A DNA stretch of 64,000 bases from Symbiodinium natans (taxonomy: Eukaryota > Sar > Dinophyceae > Suessiales > Symbiodiniaceae). The notes beneath the pieces are model-generated. The model saw only the letters and a list, made by a program, of their open reading frames with translations. It was not told where the DNA came from and searched no databases. The stretch lies in contig CAJNDS010002827.1 of assembly GCA_905221605.1 (NCBI GenBank), positions 1 to 64,000 of the forward strand, in the 5' to 3' direction. The position numbers and the translations under genes were made by a program. Positions 29,901-41,367 of the stretch are shown here, in pieces; within the stretch, counting starts at the first letter, position 1; the number at the start of each line of letters is the position of its first letter.

Positions 29901-30517
29901 GCCACCGTCCCTCCGCCCACACCCCGCCCTTCCAAATCCATCACAGCCGTTGCAGCCCCACCAGTCCATGCCCACTTGGCTTGAAGGCTCATGGCGAGGG
30001 CTTGAGCTTCACGTGTGCTGAGTGTGCGACGTTACATGGCCATCCTTCCATGTGGGTATTGCCAGCTCTTCGTGGGAAGCCTGACTCGCCAGCATCGCAC
30101 CACGCCACCCGCCACGCGCCCCCGTCCTCAGCCCTCAGACCTACTGGCCTTGAAGCCCGACACTGCTCGAGCCCACCACTTTCTGCAGGTGCGCGTGCAT
30201 GCGCATGTGCATGCAGGCGCACGCTTGGCAGCGCCGTGCATGCACAAGTGCATGCAAGCGCGCCTGCAGACAGTGGTGGGCTCGGAGCAGTGTCGGGCTT
30301 TCAAGGCCAGTAGGTCTGAGGGCTGAGGACGGGGGCGCGTGGCGGGTGGCGTGGTGCGATGCTGGCGAGTCAAGCTTCCCACGAAGAGCTGGCAATACCC
30401 ACATGGAAGGATGGCCATGTAACGTCGCACACTCAGCACACGTGAAGCTCAAGCCCTCGCATGGGACTTCAAACCTCCATTGATGTCATAGAATCAATGG
30501 GGCGGAGGGACGGTGGC
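29901..30517. mobile_element. 617-bp fold-back element (long near-perfect inverted repeat)
   Basis: GCCACCGTCCCTCCGCCC at 29901-29918 is the reverse complement of 30500-30517. Inside, 29990-30175 is almost perfectly complementary to 30285-30463, and a smaller GCATGCAC-rich inverted core lies at about 30190-30270. Both strands therefore encode the same 103-codon frame, which is a symmetry artefact and not evidence of a gene. The outer 80 bp of each arm is more diverged than the inner arms. Nature is undecided: fold-back transposon, MITE, or palindromic rearrangement. Confidence 0.8.
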
Positions 30518-31080
30518 ATTGGGCTTGGTCGAGGACCAGCAGGGCTTGCAATGGCTCAGGATTCGGTCAAGCAGGTTGGAGGTTTGACGAGGGAATGTCG
30601 GCTGCCCAACAAGTCTGGCTGCACCGACACCGCATGCCTGGGATGAACAGGAGGAGTGACGCAAAGTCACGGCGCTGGTGGATGAAACCACCAGCACCAA
30701 GGCCCAGCGTCACTACACCTCCTGCAAGCAACCCAAGCTGCGGTGTAAGCGCTACCAAACCCATCTGACAGCCGGCTATCCCAGTCCGACTACAGCCCAA
30801 TTGTTGAGTACAGCTACAACCGTTCTCGGATCTCGTGGCCTTGCCTGTTCCCACACGACACCAGCCCTCACACGCTAGATCCCAGCCTCAAGCTTTGAGC
30901 TGAGAGCCTGCAGCGCCGCATCGGTGTTTTTGTAGAAGTTGAGGGCTTACAAGCATGTTGGCAAAGACGTGTGTGCGGGGGGAGTCTGCAGGTCAGGCCT
31001 TCGCAGGTGGACTGTTGAATGGGCCAAGGCACTGTGCCACTACCCTCCTCGACTTGAAGCCTGAAGCTTTTTCGAAAGGC
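30518..31080. other. No assigned gene
   Basis: Frames are short on both strands and none is recognisable. Confidence 0.4.
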
Positions 31081-31089
31081 TCACAAAAA

Positions 31090-31310
31090 CCTGAACCCGG
31101 TGCCTTCCACTCTGCCAGCGTGGGCACGCTTCCGGAATCGGCCTTCCTCTTCACGATGCCGAGATCTCCTTCCAATCTGGCAATCTGCAATGGTGCGGTT
31201 GAGAAAGTACTTCAAAGACTTCTGACAAAGCTTTGTGCTGAAAAGTTAGCTGCTCCTGCAGCCGAACCAAGGTGCTCACGGCGTTCTGTTCGTTCCGCCG
31301 GCAACCTCCA
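31090..31310 (-). CDS. Exon-like coiled-coil segment, unknown
   Basis: Two minus-strand pieces look coding. One is at about 31300-31205 (NEQNAVSTLVRLQEQLTFQH, KALSEVFEVLSQ) and the other at about 31187-31090 (LQIARLEGDLGIVKRKADSG, SVPTLAEWKA). They lie in different frames with a CATTGCAG between them that could be a splice acceptor. The heptad-like Leu spacing suggests coiled coil. No family is recognised. Confidence 0.3.
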
Positions 31311-32116
31311 CAGCCACCGTCTCACGGAAGTCCCCCAAAACACAGTTCTTTCACTTGACTTTTCATTTTGCTGCATTAATTAAGCGGCTTACAACTTGCT
31401 TCGCATAGAGGGGCTTCTTCTCACAAGTCTGCAATTTGCAGCATGCCCCAGGTGGTCTCAAATCGAATGAATCGAATGACACTCAAAGATCGCTCGCAGC
31501 TCAAGGCTCGGATTCAAATCCAGCCTTCCCGATGAGGTCCTGCAGCTCCTCGCGCAACCCATCACGTGCACGCATTCTGCTCTCAAAGCACTTCAGCGTG
31601 CCCTGGCGTACGCGTTACCGGAATGTAGACTGGTCAAGTGTGGACACGTGTCGACGGGACAAGGCTTTGGTCCAGTAAAGACTCAGCTTCCTCTCGGTCT
31701 TACTAGTCTTATTCTTCTCCATCTTCTTGTTTTTTCTTCTGCCAGGCCTCCAGGCCCCAGGAGCACAGCACCCGTTTCGGCAGTCGGCTTGAAACTCTGT
31801 GTTAAAGACAACGGCGGGGGGGGGGGGTCGCACAACACGCGAAGGCCTTGAGACCTGGGCCCCCTCCTCTGAGCTGCTCCACTGCGGACAAACCCTTGAC
31901 CAACCTCTCCCCCTCCCTCAACCCCCCACGCTTTCCGTCCTTGGAACATCGATACAGCTAGCACAACTTGCAAATCGCAATGCCACTCAGAGATGCACTT
32001 AGCGTGGAAGAAGTTGTAGGCTCACTCCAACTAGACTTTCCGTGCACCTTAGGTCAAGCCTTAGGTGGCATTCTTTGGGCATGGAGCAGGGCTCCGCGGC
32101 CGAGGCGCGCCCCGCC

Positions 32117-32117
32117 T

Positions 32118-32174
<57 letters not shown>

Positions 32175-32247
32175 CGCTTAGCCCCCCCCAAAGGGAGAGC
32201 TGCCCCTAGGGGCGCGCAAGTCCCAAGAGTCAGTCGGTAACACCCCG

Positions 32248-32293
<46 letters not shown>
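32117..32293. repeat. Twin CT microsatellites within a diverged duplication
   Basis: CT runs at 32117-32171 and 32250-32293 are each followed by a related CACGCTT..CCCCCC..GGGGA/AGGGGCGCGC segment, so a unit of about 130 bp has been duplicated. A shorter CT run is at 32633-32650. Arg/Glu- or Ser/Leu-rich frames are repeat translations. Confidence 0.9.
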
Positions 32294-32294
<1 letters not shown>

Positions 32295-33018
32295 CACGCT
32301 TGGACCCCCCCTCTCGGGGAAGGCCATCCCAGAGGGCGCGCGAAGGTCCGGAGGTCGGTGTGTTGCCCTTCGCTTGTTGTGTTGGCCCGAGTGCCACTTA
32401 CAGGGCCGAAAATGTTTGCCCCTTTGGGGTGTGGGTGGGAAGCAAGAAACATGCACTGCGGTGGTGAGTCGGATGACCGCCCTGAATTGATGCCTCCCCC
32501 ACTCTGGTTTGCTGATGGTGAGAAAGCCCCCTTTCCCCAACAAACAGCCACCCCCAAGTCCACGAACAACGCCCAGGACCCGCGAGGGGAAAGGGGGAGA
32601 GGATTGAACTTTACCACGAGAGCCCATCAGATCTCTCTCTCTCTCTCTCTTCCTTTCCCTCCCTCGCTCCCTCTCTCTCCCCCTCGAGGACCGCCTGCAT
32701 CCTGAGCTGGTGTTGCTCGATGGTGTTCTGCAACGAGCACAGAAGTGGCAAGACGTGGCACTCAAAGTACTCCGAGCACAGTCCTGCAACGACAACATCA
32801 ACACATGTACAAGATATCCCAGGCCCATGAATGCGGGCTGGAAATGGTCTTCAGTGGGGGAATCTGTTGCACTTGCAATCAGAAAAGGCGACGTCATATG
32901 CGCATTCGTCTGGAACCTGACCTAGCGCTCATACTTGTATCCAGTGTTTGCCATTTCTGCTCGTACAAGTGCTACATTAGCGCTGCAAGAAAACCACGTT
33001 CATGCTGAACCCTGAGTG

Positions 33019-33215
33019 AGCAGCTGGTCGAATGTCACGTGTCATCCTCTTCATCCTCCTCGTTGCCATCCGCGTCATCCTCAGCAGTCTTGACTTGTGC
33101 ACGTACAAAGCCATGCCATCAACTCGTCCCACCGCGGCCAGGTTTCCAACAGCACTCTGAACTTGTTCTTGCGAAGCACCTGGCACTTGAGTATGGTGAC
33201 CAGTGGCTCGAATTA
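33019..33215 (-). CDS. Possible 3' end of a gene with acidic tail
   Basis: One minus frame (33215 to about 33110) reads KCQVLRKNKFRVLLETWPRW then DELMAWL. A neighbouring frame (about 33108-33030) reads VKTAEDDADGNEEDEEDDT and a stop. The first piece loosely resembles the end of cyclic-nucleotide-binding domains of ion channels; that is a weak suggestion only. Joining the two needs a small intron or frame change near 33105. Confidence 0.3.
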
Positions 33216-33499
33216 TGCAAAATGGCAACAGCAATCTATCCATGCCAAGGCTAACTACAATGGCGACAACACGTTTGTGACATTGGAGAAAAAATCGATG
33301 ATAGCGATGATCGTAATATGCACAATCGTACGCAATAACAAGCAAGGCAACCATAAGAGCTATCTCGGCCCCGGCAGTGGTCGTCAGAAGTTCCAATAAG
33401 GACCTCCTGTTTCCTGACCGAATCCAACGCCCAATCCACTGTTGTCCTTCATTAGGTAGTCGGGAACCCTGGTTCAGCTCAACCACCAATCCAAACCAA

Positions 33500-36045
33500 T
33501 ACGGAATTCAGACCCAAAGAAAACTAATTCGAACTTTTCGCAGTGCTTTTCTTGCTTCTGCTGGCTGAATGTAGGGTCAAAAATACCCACACCCGCTATC
33601 GACGACCTGGATTATGCACCTAAGCTACTACTAAACCACACCCGTAGAACCCTAACTAGCTAACCAGCCCTCAGTCCTGAAGCCCTTAAATTGGGGGTTT
33701 AGGAATTGCGGCGCACAAACTTAGATGCCACACCCTAACACCCCCAAACATCAAACCCCCCTAAAGCCCTAGGTTACCAGCTCACTCGTCACCTCGCCCA
33801 CGCAAAGGCGAAGGCTTCCCTCGAGGCCTTACCAGAGCACCCTTCGGGTTAAGGGGTTTATTCGGGTTGGGGGTTTTAGGCTCCCAGGGTTTTGGGGCAT
33901 TCGGGCTTAAATGGGTTGCCCCCATCTGCCTTGAGCTAAACAATCTGTTGCAAGCCCGAACCTTTCGTCTGACCCTCTAAACCCAAGCCCTGAAGACATG
34001 ACAATGGGATGTGTACTCACTCTTGTTTTTCTTTGACCTCGCTTGTGTTTCTTCTGTCTTTCAACAACACACACGTCACAAACGAAACGTGCACCCTGAA
34101 ACCTCCTGAAACCTCACATTCGCAACCTGCTAGACGCTCCACTGAGTCTGACACCAGGCCAAGCACCAACAATGGGAGCTGTCCGGAGAACCGGCAGCCG
34201 ATCGAGCCCTCAAAGCCCTAAGCCCTAAGAACTGCAAACCCTGCAGCCCTAAAAGAATCCTAAATGCCACTAAGCAGCCGAAACCCCAAGCAGCGACAGT
34301 AAACCCCAAACCCTGAACCCGTTTGAGGAATCAAGGAGTCAGGGATTGTTCAGGATGGTCGGCTCTGAGGAGTCATTTTTGTGCCTGAAGGGTTTCGGTG
34401 ATGTCGTGCCAAGGTCGAGGATTGAAAGCGAGAATGTTAGACACAACATCGAGAGCAACAAAATCAAAGCGGCAGGGGATTAATCTTAAACCCTGCGCCT
34501 TGGACTCCACCTAGCCAACCCCTTCAACCCTCCTCAAACCCTAGACGCTCAACCTGCCTTATCCCCGATGTAGCAATACTCGATTGGAAGAGTCTCCTGG
34601 CGGGTAGCGAGGTGTTCGGCTCGCTCGGTCTTGAGGAGCCAAACCCTAAATCTTCAGAAGTGTTGCTTCTGGCTGCCTCAGGTGGTTTTGCTAGCGAATT
34701 TGGCTCCCACGTCAACCACGAGCATAGAAAGAGAAAGAAAAGGAGGATTGAGCAGCTGCGAGTGAATGCAAGACGAGGTGAGGATCTGGGAAGTTAGGGG
34801 AAGGGAGGCGAAGAAAACCTCATAGATTCCTGCCTGATCTTGTGAACGAACATCTACACCAAAAATCAATATCTCTCGTCCGCGCATGGAAGGGCCAGAA
34901 CGCTCGCCTTGTTGTTGAAACAGGTACGAGTAACAGTGCCCTTGAAAGTCACGAGCTTGCGCAAGGTATCTCCGCGCTTGACCACCCATGATTCAGCGTG
35001 GCGAAGCTTTTCGCCGAACGTGCTCTCCCCAGTTGGGGCCCTCCTTCTTGTGACATCAGTTCCCCTTCCCGTAACTCCCCCCCCCCGATCTGTCGCACAT
35101 GCAGAGTTTCGTTGACGGGCTCCATGGCTGAAGCAGCCGTCAGAAACTTGTAATAGACCGGTAAGATCTCAGAATCTCAGGTACCTGAAGCCTGAGCCCT
35201 TCAAGCCCTCTACTTTGAACCTAAAGCCTCCTCGCCATCCTGACCCGCAACTCCCAGAGCCTAAAACCGGAAAGGGGACAATGATTTAGAGGACTGGCCA
35301 GATGCACGTACACACTGCCAGTTGTGGGTGGGGGTTGGATTGTACCGTTTAGGGCTGAGGGCCCCCTGTAGTGCCTGGATCTTGACTGCGCCTGCCTCTT
35401 GCTGCCGGCCCCGTTCCACCTGAGGGAGGAGGTAGCAATTCGATGAACGTGAACAGCTACCTTGCACAATAGCCGGCCATTCAAACAACATGCGGTCTTG
35501 ATAATAAATATTGTGATGATCAGCTATCTGCGATACTACTCAGAGGATGTCCGTTTATTAGCACACCAATTGTGTATGAACACCCTGTGTGTTTACAAAT
35601 GCGGACACGCATTGTGTACTTACATACACATATTCACATACTCTGCATGGTTTTGTGGCGCCAAGAACATCTCAATCAAGACTCCTGAGCGCGTGAGGCT
35701 TTAGGTTGAGGATTCAAGGCACCCATGTAAATTAGACCCCTGAGTCTTCAGGCACCCGTTGTTGTGCCGTCTTGGCAACCAACGTGTGTACGTACGCGGC
35801 GAAAAAGGGCCCCGAAAGCCCCCCCCACAGCCCCCCCCCCACCGTCCTGCCCCAAACCGTGAATCCTGAAGCCCTAAGCCCTCATAAACCATAAACCCGG
35901 AACCCTCAACCCTAAACCCAGCCCTTATTGCTTGGGGTCCAGCGACTTGGGCGCTGCGGACATGCTCACGCGGATGCGCTGGGCCGGGCCGAGGCGGGTC
36001 GCGTAGCGTTAAAATTATTAATGGTGTGTTCACGCGAATAGAATG
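33500..36045. other. Gene-poor region with scattered telomere-like words
   Basis: Many isolated CCCTAAACC-, AAGCCCT- and TAAACCCC-like words occur (for example 33640-33780, 34210-34310 and 35870-35930), but no array. Frames on both strands are short and unrecognised. Confidence 0.45.
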
Positions 36046-36053
36046 AATGCTGT

Positions 36054-36162
36054 GCGAAAGAAAAGAGCACACAGTGAATGAACGAAATAAGAGAACTAAT
36101 GAACGAATAAAAGACAAGTTCACGCGTGCTGATATTTCGTTCATTCGTGCTTCTTCTTTCGC
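36054..36162. repeat. Inverted repeat around AATGAACGAAATA
   Basis: AATGAACGAAATA at 36077-36089 is perfectly complementary to 36133-36145. The pairing extends outwards imperfectly through GCGAAAGAA at 36054 and TTCTTTCGC ending at 36162, giving arms of about 30 bp around a 43-bp loop. This could be a MITE remnant or a hairpin. Confidence 0.55.
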
Positions 36163-37057
36163 TTCGTCTTTTAGGTCTGTTTACATCATCGTTAAATCGC
36201 ATTGGGCCCCTATCAAATTTGTAGGCGCTGATGGGCTTTCCAGCTTCTGCTCTTCGGCCTTTTGGGGGTTCCCGTGCCCGTGCTCCCAATGTTTTGTTGG
36301 GTTTTTTTACCTGCGTGGCGCGTCTTCGTGTTCGCTGCCTCTGCTTCTGCTTTTCTTGCCTCAATCACTCAATCCGGCGAGCTTCAGAGCTTGAGCCTTG
36401 CATCCACCCATACGGCCCCCCACTTGAAACCCTTCCAAACTAGATCTTGAACTCCTTCTACTCCCTGCCGACATGGCCAAAACCACACTCTTTCGGCTTC
36501 ACACTGCGACGTTCGCCCCAAAAAATCGTGGAAACTTGCGCTGATGCTGAGTTCACCGCTTGCAGCCATCACGGCTGGTGCGCGCAGCAGCTGATTCTAC
36601 GTGATATCCAAACTCATTAAAGAAGAGGACCTGAAAAATTGGACTGTCCAAGATAAGGAGGTGCCCAAGCTTGTGCGCGTCACCAGATCAACACAAGCCC
36701 CTAAGAAATACTGACATAGGGACCTACAACCCCGGCTGCCTTGCTCAAAAGAGAGGATGGGCCCATCTACAAGCCTACGGCCGGACATGTCTGCGAGCCG
36801 AGTCGGCCGTGTTGCAGCGACGTGCTGCAGCTGTCAGCTGGTCTATGTCGCTGCTTCGAACGCTTTATTTACATAGTAAGCAGCGAGACCCGATGTGCCA
36901 GAAGGAGGCACAAACATCACCGCTCCAGCAAGTCGATGCCGCTGCTGCCAAGAGGCACTTACTCAGAACGTTAACATTGCAGCCACCTCGCTTCCTCGAC
37001 GACCTCCATAAGTTGGCTCTGAAGTCCCTCGCTGATCTTGTTTCAGCTTTTCGCCCA
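36163..37057. other. No assigned gene
   Basis: Short frames on both strands; none recognised. Confidence 0.4.
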
Positions 37058-38353
37058 TCACCGATCTTTCTTGCCTATGGACTCTCGACGAGCTGACACA
37101 TCTCTGGCGCACAGCCGGAGATCGCAATCAGTGATGTTGTGCGTGACAAACCCAGCATCTCTCAACTCAAGCATGCGCGTTGCCAAGACTTGGACATCTG
37201 CATCACTGAGGCCGCGTTCCCTCAAACGCAGGTTGTGGGGAGTCTTCGACCTCCCGCTTGGCCACTCAAGCACATCTCCTGGGCATGCCAAGTCCGGCAG
37301 GGCCAGGCAAGATCCCTTGCCAGGATGGTAAAGGTCGGCTTCGCCTGCTCTCTGCAGGAACAATGTCGACTTCCGCATGCACCTTACAGCTCCTTTGTAA
37401 GCTCGACATCTCCCTCGCGAGTTCCACATCGATGCAGGTAGGACGCCCTTCCATTTCCTGAGCTGGTTTGCCAAAGACCAGCAGCTTTCGGAGATGCTGT
37501 CTTCGGAAATGCTGTCCGGCGAGCAGTAGATCGGGCCAGTGGTAATCCCCACGTTTCTTGACATAGAGCTGACATTAATATTCCTGGGTAAGAGTTTGAC
37601 GCCGCCGGTGCAAGAAATCGCGTCGAACTCCTTATGCTCCAAATAACTGGGACGTAGCGCATCTGTGAGATTGAGTGGGCATGCCTTTGGAACTGAAAAT
37701 ACAGGCACCAACCACTTGATTTCCAGGAGCGAATCACCTTGGTCTGAAAGCAGATGGCACTGAAGCGTGAACGACCTGCGGAAGTCAAAGTCGTCTTGAG
37801 GAGAAGAAGCTGAAGCTAAGTCTTCTCCCTGAGAGCTCCACCAGCTTTGTCGCCATTTGAGGCTGCAGCCTAGCCATCCCCTGCGCCTAAGAAAAGTAGT
37901 TAATCTCACACAGAGCTCCAGGAAAGCCCTTGCAGAGGGCAGCACGAGGTACAAGTCCAGGTCTCTATCCACCACATCCGTGTTGTCTTTCAACTCACCA
38001 ACCATTCTTCCATACCTCATGAAACCAATCAAAGTACCAGCGACTGGGAAATAAACAGCTCCAGGTCCAAGAATCTGTCCGACTCCTCGCCTTAGATCTT
38101 GAATGTTGATACTCTGGGTGCACAAAACTTGATGACGGGTATTGTCAACAGCCCTTCCGTAAAGCAAGCGCTCCAGCGTATTGATTGAAAACTTTTCATG
38201 TGAAAAGTAAGCCAGTGTACTTGCTGCACGACCCAAAATGCGAACGCTTGACCCCAAGCGCTCTAAGCACTCTAAGCACTCGAAGCACTCTAAGCACTCT
38301 AAGCAGTCTAAGCGCTCTAAGCGCTCGAAGCGGATGGGGGAGAGCTGGGTCAA
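37058..38353 (-). CDS. LicD/fukutin-like nucleotidyltransferase-fold protein
   Basis: Members of this superfamily transfer phosphocholine or phospho-sugar groups to glycans, and the eukaryotic fukutin relatives work in the Golgi. In the 431-codon frame, residues 106-115 (GTLIGFMRYG) are the glycine-rich helix start of the nucleotidyltransferase fold. Residues 126-134 (DVVDRDLDL) give the paired metal-binding aspartates with correct spacing. Hydrophobic and Cys-containing C-terminal segments (IKWLVPVFSVPKACPLNL, then a GTTGPIYCSP-like turn) fit the family. The first 35 or so residues (LECLECFECLECLERL) translate a 9-bp repeat at 38258-38335 and may not belong to the protein; the real start or a splice acceptor may lie near SVRILGRAASTLAYFSHEKF. 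The C-terminal part past about residue 370 could include extra intron sequence. Exact substrate unknown. Confidence 0.65.
   Translation of the reverse strand: MTQLSPIRFERLERLDCLECLECFECLECLERLGSSVRILGRAASTLAYFSHEKFSINTLERLLYGRAVDNTRHQVLCTQSINIQDLRRGVGQILGPGAVYFPVAGTLIGFMRYGRMVGELKDNTDVVDRDLDLYLVLPSARAFLELCVRLTTFLRRRGWLGCSLKWRQSWWSSQGEDLASASSPQDDFDFRRSFTLQCHLLSDQGDSLLEIKWLVPVFSVPKACPLNLTDALRPSYLEHKEFDAISCTGGVKLLPRNINVSSMSRNVGITTGPIYCSPDSISEDSISESCWSLANQLRKWKGVLPASMWNSRGRCRAYKGAVRCMRKSTLFLQRAGEADLYHPGKGSCLALPDLACPGDVLEWPSGRSKTPHNLRLRERGLSDADVQVLATRMLELRDAGFVTHNITDCDLRLCARDVSARRESIGKKDR
38258..38335. repeat. 9-bp repeat (CTCTAAGCA) inside the LicD-like frame
   Basis: Eight to nine copies of CTCTAAGCA/CTCGAAGCG/GTCTAAGCG. 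The minus-strand translation is a Leu-Glu-Cys/Leu-Glu-Arg periodic peptide at the beginning of the LicD-like open frame. Confidence 0.85.
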
Positions 38354-38439
38354 GGGCCAAGCTGCCTCGTGTCTCGCCAGGCCCTCTCAACCACCTGGGG
38401 AGTCAGTTTCTTTGTAAGGACCCGAGAAGCGGCCATAAC

Positions 38440-39138
38440 TTAGAACAACCCCACCTGATCCGACTTCCCACGCATGTCTCGCCTTGCAGGCCAAAGATGC
38501 GCGTCGTAAGAGAAGCCCTGGGGGTTTTCCAAGTCTGTGCTTGGGATAGCAAGATACAGATACTGCCTCGGATTGAAACCATGAAAATATCTAAGCAAGC
38601 CTGGGCTACGCGCCCAGGCTCGTGCGCCGCTCCCATTTCGAAGAAACCATGGCTCAAGGCCGGCATCGCGCAGCTGCTTCACAACTTCATCAAACCTTGA
38701 GCGCGCAGTCTGCATCAAATTCCATACAGTTGCAGAGGAGCCGGGAACATCACCGGCATGATCATTGACGACATCCAAGGCCATGTTTATCGATGAGCTT
38801 GCCTCCTGGATCCATGGTTGTACAAGCTGGTGTGGTGTTTCGGCTGACGCCACGGGAAACATCCTCAGAATCATCGAAAAGGCCGCAGCAATCAGCGCCA
38901 CAGGCAAAGCTGCACGGCACCAGGCTGTCACCTTGTCATAATCGGCGTGTACTGCATAGCTCAAGCGATCAAATCTCTTTATCTCGCTCCAGCTGGCATT
39001 TGCGCTCAGAAAGTCCGAAGTAGTATTGTACATGCCTTCAAACGTTGTGACTCCATAGCCCGCGAGTCCGATCTCACCAGAGCAAGGAAGCATTTTGTGG
39101 ATCGGTTTCGGTTGGGTCTGTCCTTCCTGGTAAAGCAC
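38440..39138 (-). CDS. Putative single-pass membrane protein exon, upstream of the LicD-like gene
   Basis: The 232-codon minus frame contains a hydrophobic segment ALPVALIAAAFSMILRMF (about residues 78-95) suited to a signal anchor. It is followed by a hydrophilic helical stretch (FDEVVKQLRDAGLEPWFLRN, GSGARAWARSPGLLRYF). It lies 87 bp upstream, in transcription order, of the LicD-like frame. It could be that gene's N-terminal exon (Golgi type II topology) or a separate gene. No family is recognised on its own. Confidence 0.35.
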   Translation of the reverse strand: MLYQEGQTQPKPIHKMLPCSGEIGLAGYGVTTFEGMYNTTSDFLSANASWSEIKRFDRLSYAVHADYDKVTAWCRAALPVALIAAAFSMILRMFPVASAETPHQLVQPWIQEASSSINMALDVVNDHAGDVPGSSATVWNLMQTARSRFDEVVKQLRDAGLEPWFLRNGSGARAWARSPGLLRYFHGFNPRQYLYLAIPSTDLENPQGFSYDAHLWPARRDMRGKSDQVGLF

Positions 39139-39505
39139 TGGCCTAACAAAGCCACAAAGGTAACCGAAGTAACATCTTACGTCTACGGCATTAGCTACCA
39201 GTAGCTGTTTAAATCTTGTACCACCCTCGCTGCAGTCGTGCGCTAATCTGGTAAGCCGTCACTGTAACTTGCCTCGATGTTATCAGGGGTAATGTAAGCT
39301 GCAGGAGAAGACCTTTTCGTCTGAGCCAGAGCGCCTCAACTTGGCGTATGCCCTTATACCTTCAATCCTCTCTTCAGCTCAGTCCATATGGAGACCCAGA
39401 CTCAGGCCAAACCGTTGTAGCGAATACAGAAGGAAAACAAAAACCATAACCTAAGTACTAAGTAAGCAGGTTCCTAGCCAATTCACTGTAGAAAGTTTAC
39501 ACCTG

Positions 39506-39739
39506 CTACGTCGTGTCTTCTCGCGTGTAGCACCTGAAATGAGGATCCCCTGAGGTACCCTTCAAGTTAAGGTCTCCAAAACAGGGACCCCAGAAAAAGA
39601 AGCCCTCAATTTTAGGAACGCCGACATGGCTTGCGACAACAATTGCGAATCTCGCCTGGAAAGTGGAGGCCTTCCATCTGCGGGTCTTTGACACGCCGGC
39701 TGAGATCACAATGTTGCACACATCATCCTGTCCAAGCAA
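39506..39739 (-). CDS. Exon-like segment, unknown
   Basis: The minus frame reads DDVCNIVISAGVSKTRRWKA, then FQARFAIVVASHVGVPKIEG. It is protein-like, but no family is recognised and it has no confirmed partner exon. Confidence 0.25.
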   Translation of the reverse strand: MLGQDDVCNIVISAGVSKTRRWKASTFQARFAIVVASHVGVPKIEGFFFWGPCFGDLNLKGTSGDPHFRCYTREDTT

Positions 39740-40353
39740 ATTGGCAAGGGCATGTTACGACGTGCTAAGGAAACTAGACGACAGCATGTAAACAAACTCA
39801 ACAATGCTGGCTCTCTGAGACAGGAATTACAGTAGCCAAGCGGCGCAAGCGCCCATGATTCAAGCCAGGCACCGGAGGATGCAAAGCAATGCGCATCACG
39901 GCGATCATTGTCAGTTTGGCCCAAAGAGCGAAGGTTCATCGCAGCTTAAGGGGGCGAGACTAGTGACTCGAATCTGGCCACACGTGTCCCGTGTCGGGCG
40001 TCTTCGTGCAGTGCAGGATGGACAAATTCCTTCAGAGACGGAACACACGGAACCTCTGCCGGAAGGTCAGCAACCAGTTTGAAGTTCAAGCGTAGCATCG
40101 GTGAGAACCACAGACCGGAGAGCCCTGTTCCTCAGAGCCCACCCGGTGGGCACGAAGTGTGCTCAGTGTACTCCGCCGCATCCACGACTCGCCTCGGTCA
40201 CAGATGGAATCTTGGGACTCGCGAGGGGCCAGCAGGGAATATGTGTGATGGTGCACATATTCGTACCAGATGGACATCGGGCCACGCGCTTATGCTCAGA
40301 ACAAACCATGCCCAAATCGATCCAAGTCGGGACTCCTGGATCCACTGCATCCT

Positions 40354-41330
40354 TTAGGCAGTGCTGCGCAAATTGTGGACATGTAACACGCCATGCACAA
40401 AATAGTCCACTGCATCAGGCATGCTCTCTGCTTGATGTCGGCACCAGGGCGTCCGCTGTCTTGAAGGCAGCCGAGACTTCCATAGTGGCGAACAGCCATG
40501 GGAGAAAATCAACGCCGATTGAACTTCAACCAGACGCACCTGCATCTTATTAACTTTTCTCAAGCTCATCGAGCGAACAAACTCTGGAAGTGAAAAAGCT
40601 GGCCTTGTAAAGTCGGCTTCAGAGATGGAGATGTGACTTCCCTCCCAGTACAAGATGAACTCGAAGGGTAAAGGCAGGTCTGAAACGATGACGGGAATGC
40701 ATCCGGCCAGGACTGCCAAGAAGAACAACTTGGAGCTTGTGACAGGACAGAAGATGGAGTGCTTCAGGATCTTGTAATCCCTGCGTGTCGCCCGCTCCGT
40801 CCATCGTACCAAGCACTCACCTGGCAGGCAGTTTTCAGACAAGTCCTTCGCCAGATTCAAGGAGCGCGCCGTCGCATTTAGTGCTCGGTGAGGCACGTGG
40901 TTCTTGCTCCCCACAAAACCTATCAGTGCCTTCCGTGCCCGGTTTGGAGGTCCTGCATGATACTTCCAAAAATGCACATAGTAGGGAAGCACTAAAGCAA
41001 CAGATTGGTCTCGCAAAATGGGATGACTGCCGCCCGCGCCATCCCCCGTAGTGGCCACAATCGAACGACGCGTTACTCCCGCTCTGGCGCGTATGACACT
41101 GGGTAGGTGGTCCAGCAAGATCACATGGTTACGGCCTTGATGAAGCTGCCACCCTGATGTCGTTTCCAGCCAGTCCAGAAGCTTCAGGTAGCTTGGACAG
41201 GGGAACACTTCACCAATATCACCAGCAGCGCGACAGAAGGCCTCTTGCCAGACCACGAAGAGCAGCAGCTCCGCCTCCTTCGGCTCCTGCACCACCCTCA
41301 CCTTCCCAAACTCTTCCCAATGCAATCTTT

Positions 41331-41367
<37 letters not shown>

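Noticed and set aside
30015..30439. Identical 103-codon proteins on opposite strands
   Set aside because: Produced by the fold-back symmetry.
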